Shown: in pieces, positions 16,058-23,535 of the stretch
Layout of the letters: each line of letters starts with the position of its first letter
How positions within the stretch are numbered: the first letter of the stretch is position 1
Source of the DNA: Salinicola halophilus
Lineage (GTDB): Bacteria > Pseudomonadota > Gammaproteobacteria > Pseudomonadales > Halomonadaceae
Direction: 5' to 3'
Length of the DNA: 64,000 nucleotides
Assembly (NCBI RefSeq): GCF_003206155.1
Contig: NZ_PZJV01000001.1
Location: 861,325 to 925,324 of the forward strand
The notes under the pieces: model-generated
Seen by the model: the letters and a program-made list of their open reading frames with translations, nothing else
What the model was told of the DNA's origin: nothing
The model's database searches: none
Program-made: the position numbers and the translations under genes

Positions 16058-17089
16058 GTGTTCCGACACCAACCCAGCGCGTTGCGCGAGGATCTCGCCG
16101 GGCTTCATCGCCCCTGGGTTCGGGATATCGCCTGGCTGTTGCATGCCGCGGACATGACGTCCGTCGACCGCTCGCCCCCGGCCGAACGTTACGCCGGCAA
16201 ACCGACGCTCGAGACGCTGGGACTCGGCGACGACGGCCGGCGCCGAGCCTGGCTCGCCGCACAGGAGCCTATGGAGGCGACGTTCCAGGCTCGCCTCGGC
16301 CAGCGTGGCCGCGCCCGCCTGGGCTTCTATCACGAAGCGCTATGGCAGTGGATCCTGAGCCATGCCCCGCGGACGCGTCTGCTCGGACACAACGTCGCCC
16401 TGAGAGAGGGATCGCAGACTCGGGGCGAGCTCGATCTGCTCTTCGCTCATCGCCTGCCTCACACGGTGGCGCTGCCACCGGTGCCCCATCACGCCGAGCT
16501 TGCGATCAAGTTCTTCCTGGGGCTCGCGACGGGCCCCGGTGACAGCCGAGCAAAGGGCCGCTGGATCGGCATCGGCAGTTTCGACTCATTGGCGATCAAG
16601 ACGCACCGTCTGAGGCAGCATCAGTTGCCCATGGGACACTCGACGCCGGCGCGTGCTCATCTGGCAGCGCTGATGCCCGCCCCGGCGTCGAAGGCTTCGA
16701 CCCCACCCCTGCAGCAGCACGTCATCATGCCAGGCTGTCTCTATCACCCGTGGAACCAGCGGCTGGCGTTGCCGAACGGCAGTGACGAGAGCGTGCTTCA
16801 GGGGCTCTGGTGTCGCCACGCCGAGTGGCCCCGGCTGGCCGCAGCACTACCGACGGGGACTCGCGCGGCGATCCTGCAAAAACCGCACTGGCTGGCGACA
16901 CAGTTCGAACCCCAGCTCACGCTCGACACGCTGGGCGAAGCGCTTGCCGCGCACTTCGCACGGCAGCTGGCGCCGGTGCACTGCCGCCTGACGCTCCCCG
17001 ACGAACGTAGTGCACGGCTGTTCGTGGTCAAGAACGCCTGGCCACCGATGATCCCGCTGACACCGGATCACCTTGAGGCGAAGCGATAG
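16058..17089 (+). CDS. DUF1853 family protein
   Basis: Protein of 343 residues, function unknown. Features typical of DUF1853 are the N-terminal LAGLHRPWVRDIAWLLHAADM, the central LGFYHEALWQWILSH, GELDLLF and ELAIKFFLG, and a C-terminal RLFVVKNAWP block. The GELD...K arrangement resembles nuclease-like folds, but no activity is shown. The GTG at 16058 was chosen; the frame is open for about 25 more codons upstream, so an earlier non-ATG start is possible. The 3' end overlaps the convergent EamA transporter gene by 62 bp. Confidence 0.78.
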   Translation: MFRHQPSALREDLAGLHRPWVRDIAWLLHAADMTSVDRSPPAERYAGKPTLETLGLGDDGRRRAWLAAQEPMEATFQARLGQRGRARLGFYHEALWQWILSHAPRTRLLGHNVALREGSQTRGELDLLFAHRLPHTVALPPVPHHAELAIKFFLGLATGPGDSRAKGRWIGIGSFDSLAIKTHRLRQHQLPMGHSTPARAHLAALMPAPASKASTPPLQQHVIMPGCLYHPWNQRLALPNGSDESVLQGLWCRHAEWPRLAAALPTGTRAAILQKPHWLATQFEPQLTLDTLGEALAAHFARQLAPVHCRLTLPDERSARLFVVKNAWPPMIPLTPDHLEAKR

Positions 17090-17948
17090 ACTGCCGCCGA
17101 CGTCGAGCCCAACACGCATTGAGCCAGAGCGAAGCCCCGATGATGAGGGCACCGAGCGTCAGACGCACGAGATCCGCATCCCGATTCCAGATCAGCAGAT
17201 TGACCACCAGCCCGGCCGGAATGAGCGCGTTGTTCATGACGGCGAGCGTGCCCGCATCGACGCGGCAGGCGCCGCTATTCCAGAGAAAGTAGCCGAGCCC
17301 GGAAGCGACGACGCCAAGCCAGGTCAGAACGACCCACTGTACCGTGAGAGTCGGCAACCGAGTCGCATCGCCCAGTAGCCAGAACGCCGGCAGGGCGACG
17401 CAGAGCGCACCGAGATAGAACCAGCCGAAGAGATGACGACTCGCGATGTCGCTCGGCAGACGCGCCGATAGGTGGCGATAACCCACCTGGCCGAAAGCGA
17501 AAGCGATGTTGGCACCCTGCACGACCAGAAAGCCGAGCCAGAAATCGGCCGTGATGCCCTCGAAGCGAATCACCGCTGCGCCCGCGACGGCGAGCCCCGC
17601 CACGACCAGATAGCGCGGCGAAAAACGCTTGGCGAGACCGTCATCGATCAGCGTGATGTAGAGAGGCGTGAAGATCGTGAACAGCAATACTTCCGGCACG
17701 CTGAGCAGTAAAAACGACTGGTAGAAGAAGAGGTACATGACGCCGAGCTGGATCGCACCGATCGCCATTAGCCCTAGACGCACGGCCCAGGGAATCGATC
17801 GAGGTCTCAGCAACGGCAAGAAGACCAGGCTCGCCAGCGCAATACGCGTCAATACCGCAAAGTAGCTGTCGACTTGCCCGGAAAGATAGACTCCGATCAG
17901 ACTGTAGGAAAACGCCCACAGCAGCGTGACGCCAGTGAGATAAACCAT
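17028..17948 (-). CDS. DMT-superfamily transporter (EamA)
   Basis: Inner-membrane protein of 306 residues with about ten helices in two EamA repeats (roughly 1-135 and 145-285). Clear spans include VYLTGVTLLWAFSYSLIG, LVFLPLL, MYLFFYQSFLLL and the C-terminal LTLGALIIGASLWLN. Family members export or import amino acids, carboxylates or drugs; the substrate is unknown. The C-terminal tail (ARRRRQSI...) is hydrophilic and is encoded in the stretch overlapping the DUF1853 3' end. Confidence 0.88.
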   Translation of the reverse strand: MVYLTGVTLLWAFSYSLIGVYLSGQVDSYFAVLTRIALASLVFLPLLRPRSIPWAVRLGLMAIGAIQLGVMYLFFYQSFLLLSVPEVLLFTIFTPLYITLIDDGLAKRFSPRYLVVAGLAVAGAAVIRFEGITADFWLGFLVVQGANIAFAFGQVGYRHLSARLPSDIASRHLFGWFYLGALCVALPAFWLLGDATRLPTLTVQWVVLTWLGVVASGLGYFLWNSGACRVDAGTLAVMNNALIPAGLVVNLLIWNRDADLVRLTLGALIIGASLWLNACWARRRRQSIASPQGDPVSAGSSVARRS

Positions 17949-17976
17949 ACGCTGTTAACATTCCAGGATTTTAAAG

Positions 17977-18429
17977 TTGACTGCCATTATACGTCTGACT
18001 GAGATACTGACCAGTATCGAGAGGTTCGAATTCTCAGCGACCCCCGGGGAACACTCGAAAACCGGCTGGATCGGTGACGGGTACGGAACCGTTACCGCCT
18101 CGCGACGAGGCGACGCGATCCATTTCATCGAATCGGGAAGTTTCTTGCTCAGGGGGCAGTCCTGCCCGGTCACCATGGGTAACGTCTATCGTTGGCGAAT
18201 CGGCGAGCGGCGGATCTCGCTCTCTCACGAACGCCGGGGAGTAGAGGCAGCGGTCGCTCTGTTCGACCTCGTGGCCGTCGGGGATACTCGCTTGGTCAGC
18301 GAGACGGCACATCAGTGTGGGGCTGACGCCTACAGCGCGGAAGTCCTGCTGGACAATGCGGGGTTCGACTTGCACTGGCATATCGCAGGGCCCAGAAAAG
18401 ACGAGCGCCTGCACTATCGCTACCGATAG
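17977..18429 (+). CDS. DUF6314-like protein
   Basis: Soluble protein of 150 residues with a beta-rich, lipocalin-like look: G-x-G and Y-x-W motifs (GYGTVTASRRGD, VYRWRIGE), then HQCGADAYSAEVLLDNAGFDLHWHI ahead of a GPRKDERLHYRYR end. The HxCGxDxY and GPRKD motifs are those of DUF6314. Function is unknown. The only start candidate near the N-terminus is a TTG at 17977; no good ATG exists. It is divergent from the EamA gene by 28 bp, so the two promoters must overlap. Confidence 0.7.
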   Translation: MTAIIRLTEILTSIERFEFSATPGEHSKTGWIGDGYGTVTASRRGDAIHFIESGSFLLRGQSCPVTMGNVYRWRIGERRISLSHERRGVEAAVALFDLVAVGDTRLVSETAHQCGADAYSAEVLLDNAGFDLHWHIAGPRKDERLHYRYR

Positions 18430-18540
18430 GCTGACTGGGTCGGGTCAGGGCGGGTAGCGTCGAAGACGTTCGGTCTTGTCACCGCCCGAGACCCAGCCGG
18501 CGCGTCGACGGTCGGCAACCCACCGAGAGGTTTCGACCCG

Positions 18541-18572
18541 AAAACGAAAACGGCTTCCCTTGGGAAGCCGTT
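18541..18572 (-). terminator. Terminator of the YqaE gene
   Basis: On the minus strand ACGGCTTCCC, a two-base AA loop and GGGAAGCCGT form a stem of nearly ten pairs followed by TTTCGTTTTC. It lies just after the YqaE stop. Confidence 0.82.
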
Positions 18573-18589
18573 CGTCCACTCGCGTCGAT

Positions 18590-18748
18590 TCAGCGCCGGG
18601 CAATGATCCAGATAGCGTGGATGATACCGGGAATGTAGCCCAGCAGCGTCAGCACGATGTTGATCCAGAACTGCAGACCCAGACCGACCTGCAGGAAGAC
18701 GCCGACCGGCGGCAGGATAACGGCGAAGATGATGCGAATAATGTCCAT
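18590..18748 (-). CDS. YqaE/Pmp3 family small membrane protein
   Basis: Protein of 52 residues, MDIIRIIFAVILPPVGVFLQ at the start and IPGIIHAIWIIARR at the end. The PPVGVFLQVG motif in the first of two membrane helices and LGYIPGIIHA in the second are diagnostic of the Pmp3/YqaE family, which protects membrane potential under salt, cold or osmotic stress in several organisms. A GGAGG site lies a few bases before the ATG, and a terminator follows. Being two short helices, it is easily missed by gene callers. Salt tolerance would suit a halophile (inference). Confidence 0.93.
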   Translation of the reverse strand: MDIIRIIFAVILPPVGVFLQVGLGLQFWINIVLTLLGYIPGIIHAIWIIARR

Positions 18749-18921
18749 GTAGCCTCCATTGCTCTATTTGACACCGCTTGGAGAACAGTCCGTTGCGCTG
18801 CCTTATCTTGATAACGTCGCGAGTTATTGACTCGCGCTCACCCCGAATTCGGTACCGATCTCGCTTCGGCCCTCACCCAGCATAGACGTGAATTGCTCGA
18901 TCCACCGACAACGTCTTGAAT

Positions 18922-19170
18922 TCAAGGCGTTTCGGATTCGTCATCGCTCTCGTGACGCTTTCGCTTCTTGGTCACGAGCGACTCGGAATTCGATGCGAGC
19001 GCCTCGTGATGTCGCTCCCAATCCTCCCAGTCGTGAGGGGTCCCGCTTCGTGGGCCATGCTCGGCGGCTGCCTGAGCTCGCGCCCAGGCTTTCTCCTCGA
19101 GCGACTGAGGCTTGGCTTCGTCTCTATCGAGCGATATGCCCTGCTTGGCGAGATAGTCTCTTGCGTTCAT
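18922..19170 (-). CDS. Small acidic hypothetical protein
   Basis: Predicted soluble protein of 82 residues, very hydrophilic: MNARDYLAKQGISLDRDEAK, then a helix with LEEKAWARAQAAAEHG, a W/H/E-rich segment DWEDWERHHEAL and a tail of alternating Lys/Arg and Asp/Glu. It faintly recalls DUF2934-type stress proteins, but I cannot assign it. A near-perfect GGAGG site 7 bases before the ATG at 19170 favours this start over 19206 and argues that the gene is real. No cysteines or membrane segment. Confidence 0.65.
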   Translation of the reverse strand: MNARDYLAKQGISLDRDEAKPQSLEEKAWARAQAAAEHGPRSGTPHDWEDWERHHEALASNSESLVTKKRKRHESDDESETP

Positions 19171-19442
19171 CAGTAACCTCCAGCGTTCGGCGAACCGCGA
19201 GTCCACGCGGTCGCAGCTCTCTATATGGAGTCGATCGTGACGAATTCAATCCGAATAACGAGTCCCCGCGCCGCGTTGGGCATCTCGGCACCCAGTCAGC
19301 ATAGCCCACACGCCCAATACTCCTGACTTGGCGCCTAAAGGTCCGAACTCGATCGAAATCTCTCAGTAAAATTCGGCTAACCGGCTAGATTCGATCTTGG
19401 TTACATTCTTTTTACAACGCGTTTGCGTATGAGGATATCAAA

Positions 19443-19760
19443 ATGAAAACAGTCATTGCCGCGGCTTCATTGGCCACCCTACTGGCCTTCAGTGCCGGGA
19501 GTGCTTTCGCCCAAAGCGCCGCCATGCAGGAGGCCTACGACGCCAATGACGAGCCCTTGGCGGCAGGGTCAGGCATTACCGCCAGTGGCGACTCGAGCGA
19601 GAGCAGTCATAGCGGCCATAGCGATGCCACCAACGAAGCGCTCGATGCCGTTCAAGCCGAAACCGACGAAGCCACTGGGATAGCTAACGCACCGGCATTG
19701 GACGAGCTCAACGCACAGGGCCAAAGCGTGCAGGCCGGTGACGCCCTCAAGACCCAGTAA
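19443..19760 (+). CDS. Small exported hypothetical protein
   Basis: Protein of 105 residues with a clean signal peptide (KTVIAAASLATLLAFSAGSAFA, cut about residue 23). The mature part is acidic, rich in Ala, Asp, Glu, Ser and Gly with a Ser/His stretch (SSESSHSGHSD), and has no cysteine or aromatic core, so it is probably disordered in the periplasm. No family recognised. The start follows GAGGATATCAAA, and an intrinsic terminator follows the stop, so it looks like a single-gene unit. Confidence 0.75.
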   Translation: MKTVIAAASLATLLAFSAGSAFAQSAAMQEAYDANDEPLAAGSGITASGDSSESSHSGHSDATNEALDAVQAETDEATGIANAPALDELNAQGQSVQAGDALKTQ

Positions 19761-19802
19761 GGTGTCGATGCCGGGATAGCGCCGCGATCGACTCCTCCCA
19801 CC

Positions 19803-19826
19803 ACGGGGCCTGACGGCCCCGTTTTC
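19803..19826 (+). terminator. Terminator of the small exported protein gene
   Basis: ACGGGGCC, loop TGAC, GGCCCCGT gives a perfect 8-bp stem followed by TTTC. It lies 43 bp after the stop. Confidence 0.8.
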
Positions 19827-19917
19827 ATGGCGGTGAAGCGAAGTCGAAATCGTCTCCGATTCGAGTCGAATCCGGTTAGTGACTATGCTGATACTGAAAT
19901 TTCAGTGGAATGACATC

Positions 19918-20115
19918 ATGAGTCACTTCAGCGTAAGACATTCGACCGCCAACGCATCGCAGCAGGCACCGGAATGGCTTGTTGTAGACGAGCATTACGA
20001 CGAGACGCCAGATGATCGCTGGATCATGTCTCGGCATGCGTTCGAGGAAGAGGCCGAAATGGAGGCCGAGCGGCTCAACGGCGACGATAGTGCGCCTATC
20101 GGTAGCGCCGACTGA
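19918..20115 (+). CDS. Small hypothetical protein
   Basis: Acidic soluble protein of 65 residues starting MSHFSVRHSTANASQQ, with WLVVDEHYDETPDDRWIM and a Glu-rich helix. No family is recognised. The ATG at 19918 is preferred over one at 19879, whose first residues lie in the likely leader; neither has a strong ribosome-binding site. The next small gene starts 74 bp on, so the two may be co-transcribed. Base composition matches the neighbours. Confidence 0.5.
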   Translation: MSHFSVRHSTANASQQAPEWLVVDEHYDETPDDRWIMSRHAFEEEAEMEAERLNGDDSAPIGSAD

Positions 20116-20189
20116 GACATTCCAGGCCACAAGCCCCACCGGAAACGCCTACCTGAACGATCACGAATCCATACGACCAGGAGCCAATC

Positions 20190-20336
20190 ATGAAAAAGAT
20201 CCTCGGCGCAGCCATCGCCAACTGGTTTCGAAAGCCAGAGAATCGTGAAAAGGCCAAGCAGACGGCGCAGAAGGCCTACGATGGCTTTCAGCGCCGCCGC
20301 TCCACGACCAACACGAAAGCACCGCCCAAGCGCTAA
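20190..20336 (+). CDS. Small basic hypothetical protein
   Basis: Peptide of 48 residues, MKKILGAAIANWFRKPENRE at the start and a Lys/Arg/Pro-rich end (STTNTKAPPKR). An amphipathic first helix could lie on a membrane surface; the tail might bind nucleic acid. No family recognised. A good AGGAG site six bases before the ATG supports translation. Too short for default gene calling. Confidence 0.6.
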   Translation: MKKILGAAIANWFRKPENREKAKQTAQKAYDGFQRRRSTTNTKAPPKR

Positions 20337-20502
20337 TCGTCGCCCTTTCCTGATCGAGTCCAAACAGTGAATTGGCTTCACGGGATTCGGCAGGGGTAAT
20401 ATGGCGGGTCGCGTGACAATTGTGAGAGGTAGACGCTCAGGAGACGCGCGGGTGTGGCGGGGATACCACGCTCGTGTTGCGCCGTACCGATCACCGAGCG
20501 CA

Positions 20503-20522
20503 TACTGTATGCATAGACAGTA
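20503..20522 (+). promoter_or_regulatory. LexA (SOS) box before the DUF1654 gene
   Basis: TACTGTATGCATAGACAGTA fits the gammaproteobacterial LexA operator, CTGT-N8-ACAG, with the outer TA...TA as well. It lies 28 bp before the ATG of the DUF1654 gene, where a repressor would cover the promoter. The match is from reading the bases; binding is inferred. Confidence 0.8.
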
Positions 20523-20549
20523 GTACGCCACTCGGCTCGTGGAGCAACG

Positions 20550-20792
20550 ATGATCCTCCCCTTTCCTTCCTCTTATACTCGCCTCAGTCGCAAGCTAGGC
20601 TCGTATATTCTTCGCGCGGAAAACCAGTGCCGCTCCCAGCTGGTGGTCGAGCGCGCTCATCAGGAGTCACCGGAAGATTGGACAGCGGCGCTCGAGCATC
20701 TCGAGGGCCACAGGGACATTCGCGTGATTCAGATCAGTCAAAGCCACGCGCTGTTGAGTTGGCGTCATCACGCCTCCCGAACCGCTTCTTAA
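20550..20792 (+). CDS. DUF1654 family protein, probably SOS-regulated
   Basis: Small soluble protein of 80 residues. The core YTRLSRKLGSYIL...CRSQLVVERAHQESPEDWTAAL...IRVIQI...LLSW follows the DUF1654 pattern (an N-terminal helix, the ESPEDW motif, a C-terminal beta strand ending in Trp) known from Pseudomonas and relatives. Function is not established. A LexA-box match lies 28 bp upstream, so the gene is probably induced by DNA damage (inference). RBS is GGAG seven bases before the ATG. There is no obvious SOS gene next to it. Confidence 0.72.
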   Translation: MILPFPSSYTRLSRKLGSYILRAENQCRSQLVVERAHQESPEDWTAALEHLEGHRDIRVIQISQSHALLSWRHHASRTAS

Positions 20793-20956
20793 GTGCGGCT
20801 CACTGTCACGCCGCTCGACCGCCCTCAGTGCATCGACATCGACTCGCCGAGACTTTCTTTTATCGGCTCGCTGGCGATCTTGGAGGGTATGAATACGTCG
20901 CCATCCAGACTGTCAGGTCCGAACCGCAACCACGGGTCGAGATCGCCATCCGATCA

Positions 20957-21286
20957 TCAATGACCGGGGGCGAGAACGATAATCGCCATACCGAGTAGCG
21001 CCACGAGAACGCCGACGATATCCCAGTGAGAGGGCATGATACCGTCGACTGCCCATAACCAACCGATGGCAACCAGGACGTAGACCCCGCCATAAGCGGC
21101 ATAGGTGCGCCCCGCCGGCATCGGGTGAAGAGTGAGCAACCAAACGAACAGCGTCAGGCTCGCCGCTGCAGGAATCAGCAGCCAAGCCGATTTGCCCTGC
21201 TTGAGCCAAAGGTAAGGCAGGTAGCAACCGACGATCTCCGCGACAGCGGTCGCCATGAAGAGCAGCAGTGTGTTGATCAACGTCAT
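20957..21286 (-). CDS. YnfA family (UPF0060) small membrane protein
   Basis: Inner-membrane protein of 109 residues with four helices; the length matches E. coli YnfA (108). Signature blocks are [21 protein letters not shown], the [14 protein letters not shown] region and a final helix [17 protein letters not shown]. Members resemble small multidrug-resistance transporters in layout; the physiological substrate is not settled. A monocistronic minus-strand gene between DUF1654 and dps. Confidence 0.92.
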   Translation of the reverse strand: MTLINTLLLFMATAVAEIVGCYLPYLWLKQGKSAWLLIPAAASLTLFVWLLTLHPMPAGRTYAAYGGVYVLVAIGWLWAVDGIMPSHWDIVGVLVALLGMAIIVLAPGH

Positions 21287-21370
21287 CGCTCGTTTTTACC
21301 TGCCGGATTCGCGTCGCTTGTCTCATCGAGAGCGCCCCGACTGCTCGCCGCGAACCCGGTAGCCTCTTCG

Positions 21371-21410
21371 ACAAAAACAAAAAAAACGGCGGCGAGGGTA
21401 TCGCCGCCGT
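21371..21410 (-). terminator. Terminator of dps
   Basis: Minus strand: ACGGCGGCGA, loop TACCC, TCGCCGCCGT, a perfect 10-bp stem followed by TTTTTTTTGTTTTTGT. Very strong intrinsic terminator 26 bp after the dps stop. Confidence 0.93.
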
Positions 21411-21435
21411 GAGACGTCTTCTACAGCGAAGCAGA

Positions 21436-21966
21436 TTACTCCTGCAGATGTGCCTCGATGAACCAGAGGTTGCTGTCGAGCGTGCGCGACACGCCGGTAA
21501 GAAGATCCGATGTATCCTCATCCCCGAGCTCGCTGGTTTCGTCGATAGACTGACGAACGGCATTGGCGACGCTGCCGTAGTGATCTGCCAACGCCTTGAG
21601 GTGATCGGGAACCTTGTGAATATCGGTCGGGTAGGCCTTCAGGCTCGTCGTATTGCTGACGTCCTGAGCCGTCCCGTGGGCCGTGCCGCCCAGCTGGACC
21701 AGACGCTCGGCAATCTCATCGACATGACCATCGACGGCGGTGCGAAATCCGTCGAGCATCTCGTGGACGCCGATGAACTGCAGCCCCTTGAGGTTCCAGT
21801 GGGCTTGCTTGATGGCCAATGACAGGTCGATGGTCTCGGCCAGACGCTGATTCATCAACGCGACGATCTTGGCCCGCTGCTCTTCGGGAAGATCGATGCG
21901 GGTCGGATAGAGATTGCCCGTCGTCGCCTTGGCATCTTTGATGTTACGAGTCTTTGCACTGCTCAT
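21436..21966 (-). CDS. dps: Dps-type DNA-protection ferritin
   Basis: Protein of 176 residues, ferritin-like four-helix bundle. The ferroxidase residues are in IKQAHWNLKGLQFIGVHEML (His) and FRTAVDGHVDEIAERLVQLGG (Asp, Glu), as in E. coli Dps. An N-terminal extension with Lys/Arg (SSAKTRNIKDAKATTG) could bind DNA. The dodecamer oxidises Fe(II) with H2O2 and coats DNA in starvation and oxidative stress. Monocistronic with a strong terminator; the promoter should lie in 21970-22110. Confidence 0.93.
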   Translation of the reverse strand: MSSAKTRNIKDAKATTGNLYPTRIDLPEEQRAKIVALMNQRLAETIDLSLAIKQAHWNLKGLQFIGVHEMLDGFRTAVDGHVDEIAERLVQLGGTAHGTAQDVSNTTSLKAYPTDIHKVPDHLKALADHYGSVANAVRQSIDETSELGDEDTSDLLTGVSRTLDSNLWFIEAHLQE

Positions 21967-22226
21967 GTGTCATGTCCTTCGTCACTGCTCAGTGAAACGC
22001 GCCGTTGAATCCTCTCGGCGCCCTTGTGTCACACCCTCAATCTTGGTACGCCAGCGTCAGATATCAAGGTCGGAATCGTCCCAGTTTACCGCGGCATTCA
22101 AGAGCGCCGTTCATCGGCGGCTCAAGAGTCGTACGAATCGTATTCGGTGACCGATGGTTAGGCGGTGCCTGAGCGTGATGAGCGCGCCTGATGCGGGTAC
22201 GTCAGACGGTTGAAGGTAGGGGCCAT

Positions 22227-22300
22227 TGGAGCGGGTGAAGGGAATCGAACCCTCGTCTTAAGCTTGGGAAGCTTCTGCTCTACCATTGAGCTACACCCGC
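22227..22300 (-). tRNA. tRNA-Gly(CCC)
   Basis: Minus-strand cloverleaf with acceptor GCGGGTG/CACCCGC, D arm GCTC-AATGGTA-GAGC, anticodon loop TTCCCAA (anticodon CCC), T loop TTCGATT and encoded TCCA. The outer pair of the anticodon stem is G-A rather than Watson-Crick. No terminator was found directly after it. Confidence 0.95.
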
Positions 22301-22684
22301 AAGGCCGCAGGCATGGTAAAGCCGGCTACCGAGGTTTGGCAACCAGCACGATGTCGACGACGTACGACGTGGCGTTTTTGCGGCAGTTCGCCTTCTCGCT
22401 ACATCGGCCTGCCACCGTTGGCTCTACTCCGAGACCCTCGCCCGAGGCGGTGCCTCGTTGCCCTCCTCTCCCGCGTATCGACGATGCACTGGTGTATCGA
22501 CAGCGTATTTGAGGCAAAAAAATCCCCGGCACGAGGCACGGGGAAATAAGGATCTACAACGAGCGATCAAGATAAAAGACAGGGCAATCCGTCACTAGAG
22601 GTCATGACCCTCACTTGTTGTAGGATATTGCCTACACGTGCGCCCCTCTACCCTACCCTCTCCTTTCCAATCGGCCGGTTGCGA
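22301..22684. other. Intergenic gap, one minus-strand terminator
   Basis: No gene is supported in this 384-bp stretch. At 22516-22543 the minus strand reads CCCCG, ten bases, CGGGG, then ATTTTTTT, a terminator-like element with no obvious minus-strand gene above it. It may shield tRNA-Gly(CCC) from antisense read-through. Short frames here lack ribosome-binding sites. Confidence 0.5.
22516..22543 (-). terminator. Orphan minus-strand terminator
   Basis: Five-pair CCCCG/CGGGG stem with weaker inner pairing, followed by a seven-T run on the minus strand. No minus-strand gene is recognised upstream of it. Confidence 0.55.
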
Positions 22685-23011
22685 ATGAACGCCTCTCACC
22701 TCGAGCACATCGTCATCGCGATCGGTATTCAATGCCTACTCTGGCCGTTAGTGGGTCGTTGGGTCGCGGGCTCTCTGATCGTTGCGGTTTTTCTCGGGCG
22801 CGAAATTGCGCAACACGAGTACGCTGGCGGCGGCCCCAAGCAGGTCGACTATTTCTACGGCCTGTTTCACCACTGGTCCCCCGACTCGATACTCGATGTC
22901 GCCTCGCCAGCCTTGGCTTGCACGCTACTCGCGTTTCTGGCGCCCGGCGGCCCGGCCTGGCGAATTCTCGCTCCCCGCCTGTCGCATCGCCCGGGACAGC
23001 GACGGCGATAA
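22685..23011 (+). CDS. Small membrane protein, unknown
   Basis: Protein of 108 residues. Two adjacent hydrophobic segments (about 7-23 and 24-40) and one near 70-90 suggest two or three membrane spans. Between them lies a charged segment REIAQHEYAGGGPKQVDYFYGLFHHWSPD, whose His, Glu and Asp residues could bind something. No family recognised; similar phage-like and Halomonas membrane ORFs come to mind but cannot be confirmed. The ATG at 22685 removes a 27-residue non-hydrophobic leader of the longer frame. Confidence 0.55.
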   Translation: MNASHLEHIVIAIGIQCLLWPLVGRWVAGSLIVAVFLGREIAQHEYAGGGPKQVDYFYGLFHHWSPDSILDVASPALACTLLAFLAPGGPAWRILAPRLSHRPGQRRR

Positions 23012-23093
23012 GAAACCCAGGCTCAACCTGGGCTGACTGGAACCCGGTGGTACGTCTCGGGTCAACGGATCGATACTTCACGAGGAAAAGCAG

Positions 23094-23303
23094 ATGGGAC
23101 TTCACTTCCGACGTACGTGGCGCCTCGCCCCCGGCTTGAGACTTCGCATGGGGAAAGGCGGGCCCGCTCTATCGATCGGTCCACGTGGCGCCAATCTGGT
23201 GATGAGTCGCCGGGGCATACACAGCCATGCTGGCCCGCCGGGGACCGGAATTTATCACCGACAAGCGCTTTGGAAACGGAAACAGACCGGCAAGAAACGG
23301 TGA
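23094..23303 (+). CDS. DUF4236-like small protein
   Basis: Basic protein of 69 residues. MGLHFRRTWRLAPGLRLRMG, then GGPALSIGPRGANLVMSRRG and PPGTGIYHRQ reproduce the short beta-repeat pattern of DUF4236 (F-R-R..APG-R-L...G.S.G.RG...G.PGTG..Y). In longer members this domain precedes other parts; here it is alone with a Lys/Arg tail. Function unknown. The start at 23094 has GAAAAGCAG upstream, a weak site. Confidence 0.65.
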   Translation: MGLHFRRTWRLAPGLRLRMGKGGPALSIGPRGANLVMSRRGIHSHAGPPGTGIYHRQALWKRKQTGKKR

Positions 23304-23384
23304 CATACGAGCTCGAGAGGCAGAGCAAGCGCGCATGACGAGCGCCTTCCCGAAAGTCTGCCATCAGTGAGAGCGAGTGGTAGG

Positions 23385-23411
23385 TAAAAAACCCCGGCCC
23401 GAAGGCCGGGT
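23385..23411 (-). terminator. Terminator of the LysR gene
   Basis: Minus strand: CCCGGCC, loop TTC, GGGCCGGG then GTTTTTT. It is about 125 bp past the stop of the LysR gene at 23536 and has no T-run for the plus strand. Confidence 0.8.
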
Positions 23412-23535
23412 AAGTACGCAGGGGTTGTCCCCGCGTCATTATCGATCTTCGGTCGCCTGGTCACGGGCTGAATTGCCTGGTCAATCTGTAGGAGTTGGGG
23501 CCGTCGACGCCTCGCATCCGGTCGCGAAAGCACCC

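Noticed and set aside
20888-20962. 24-codon frame starting MNTSPSRLSG after a GGAGGG
   Set aside because: The spacing of site to ATG is too short, and it overlaps the ynfA 3' end; no reason to believe it.
22516-22543. Terminator of an unseen minus-strand gene
   Set aside because: I found no plausible minus-strand gene between it and 23011, so it is listed only as an orphan element.
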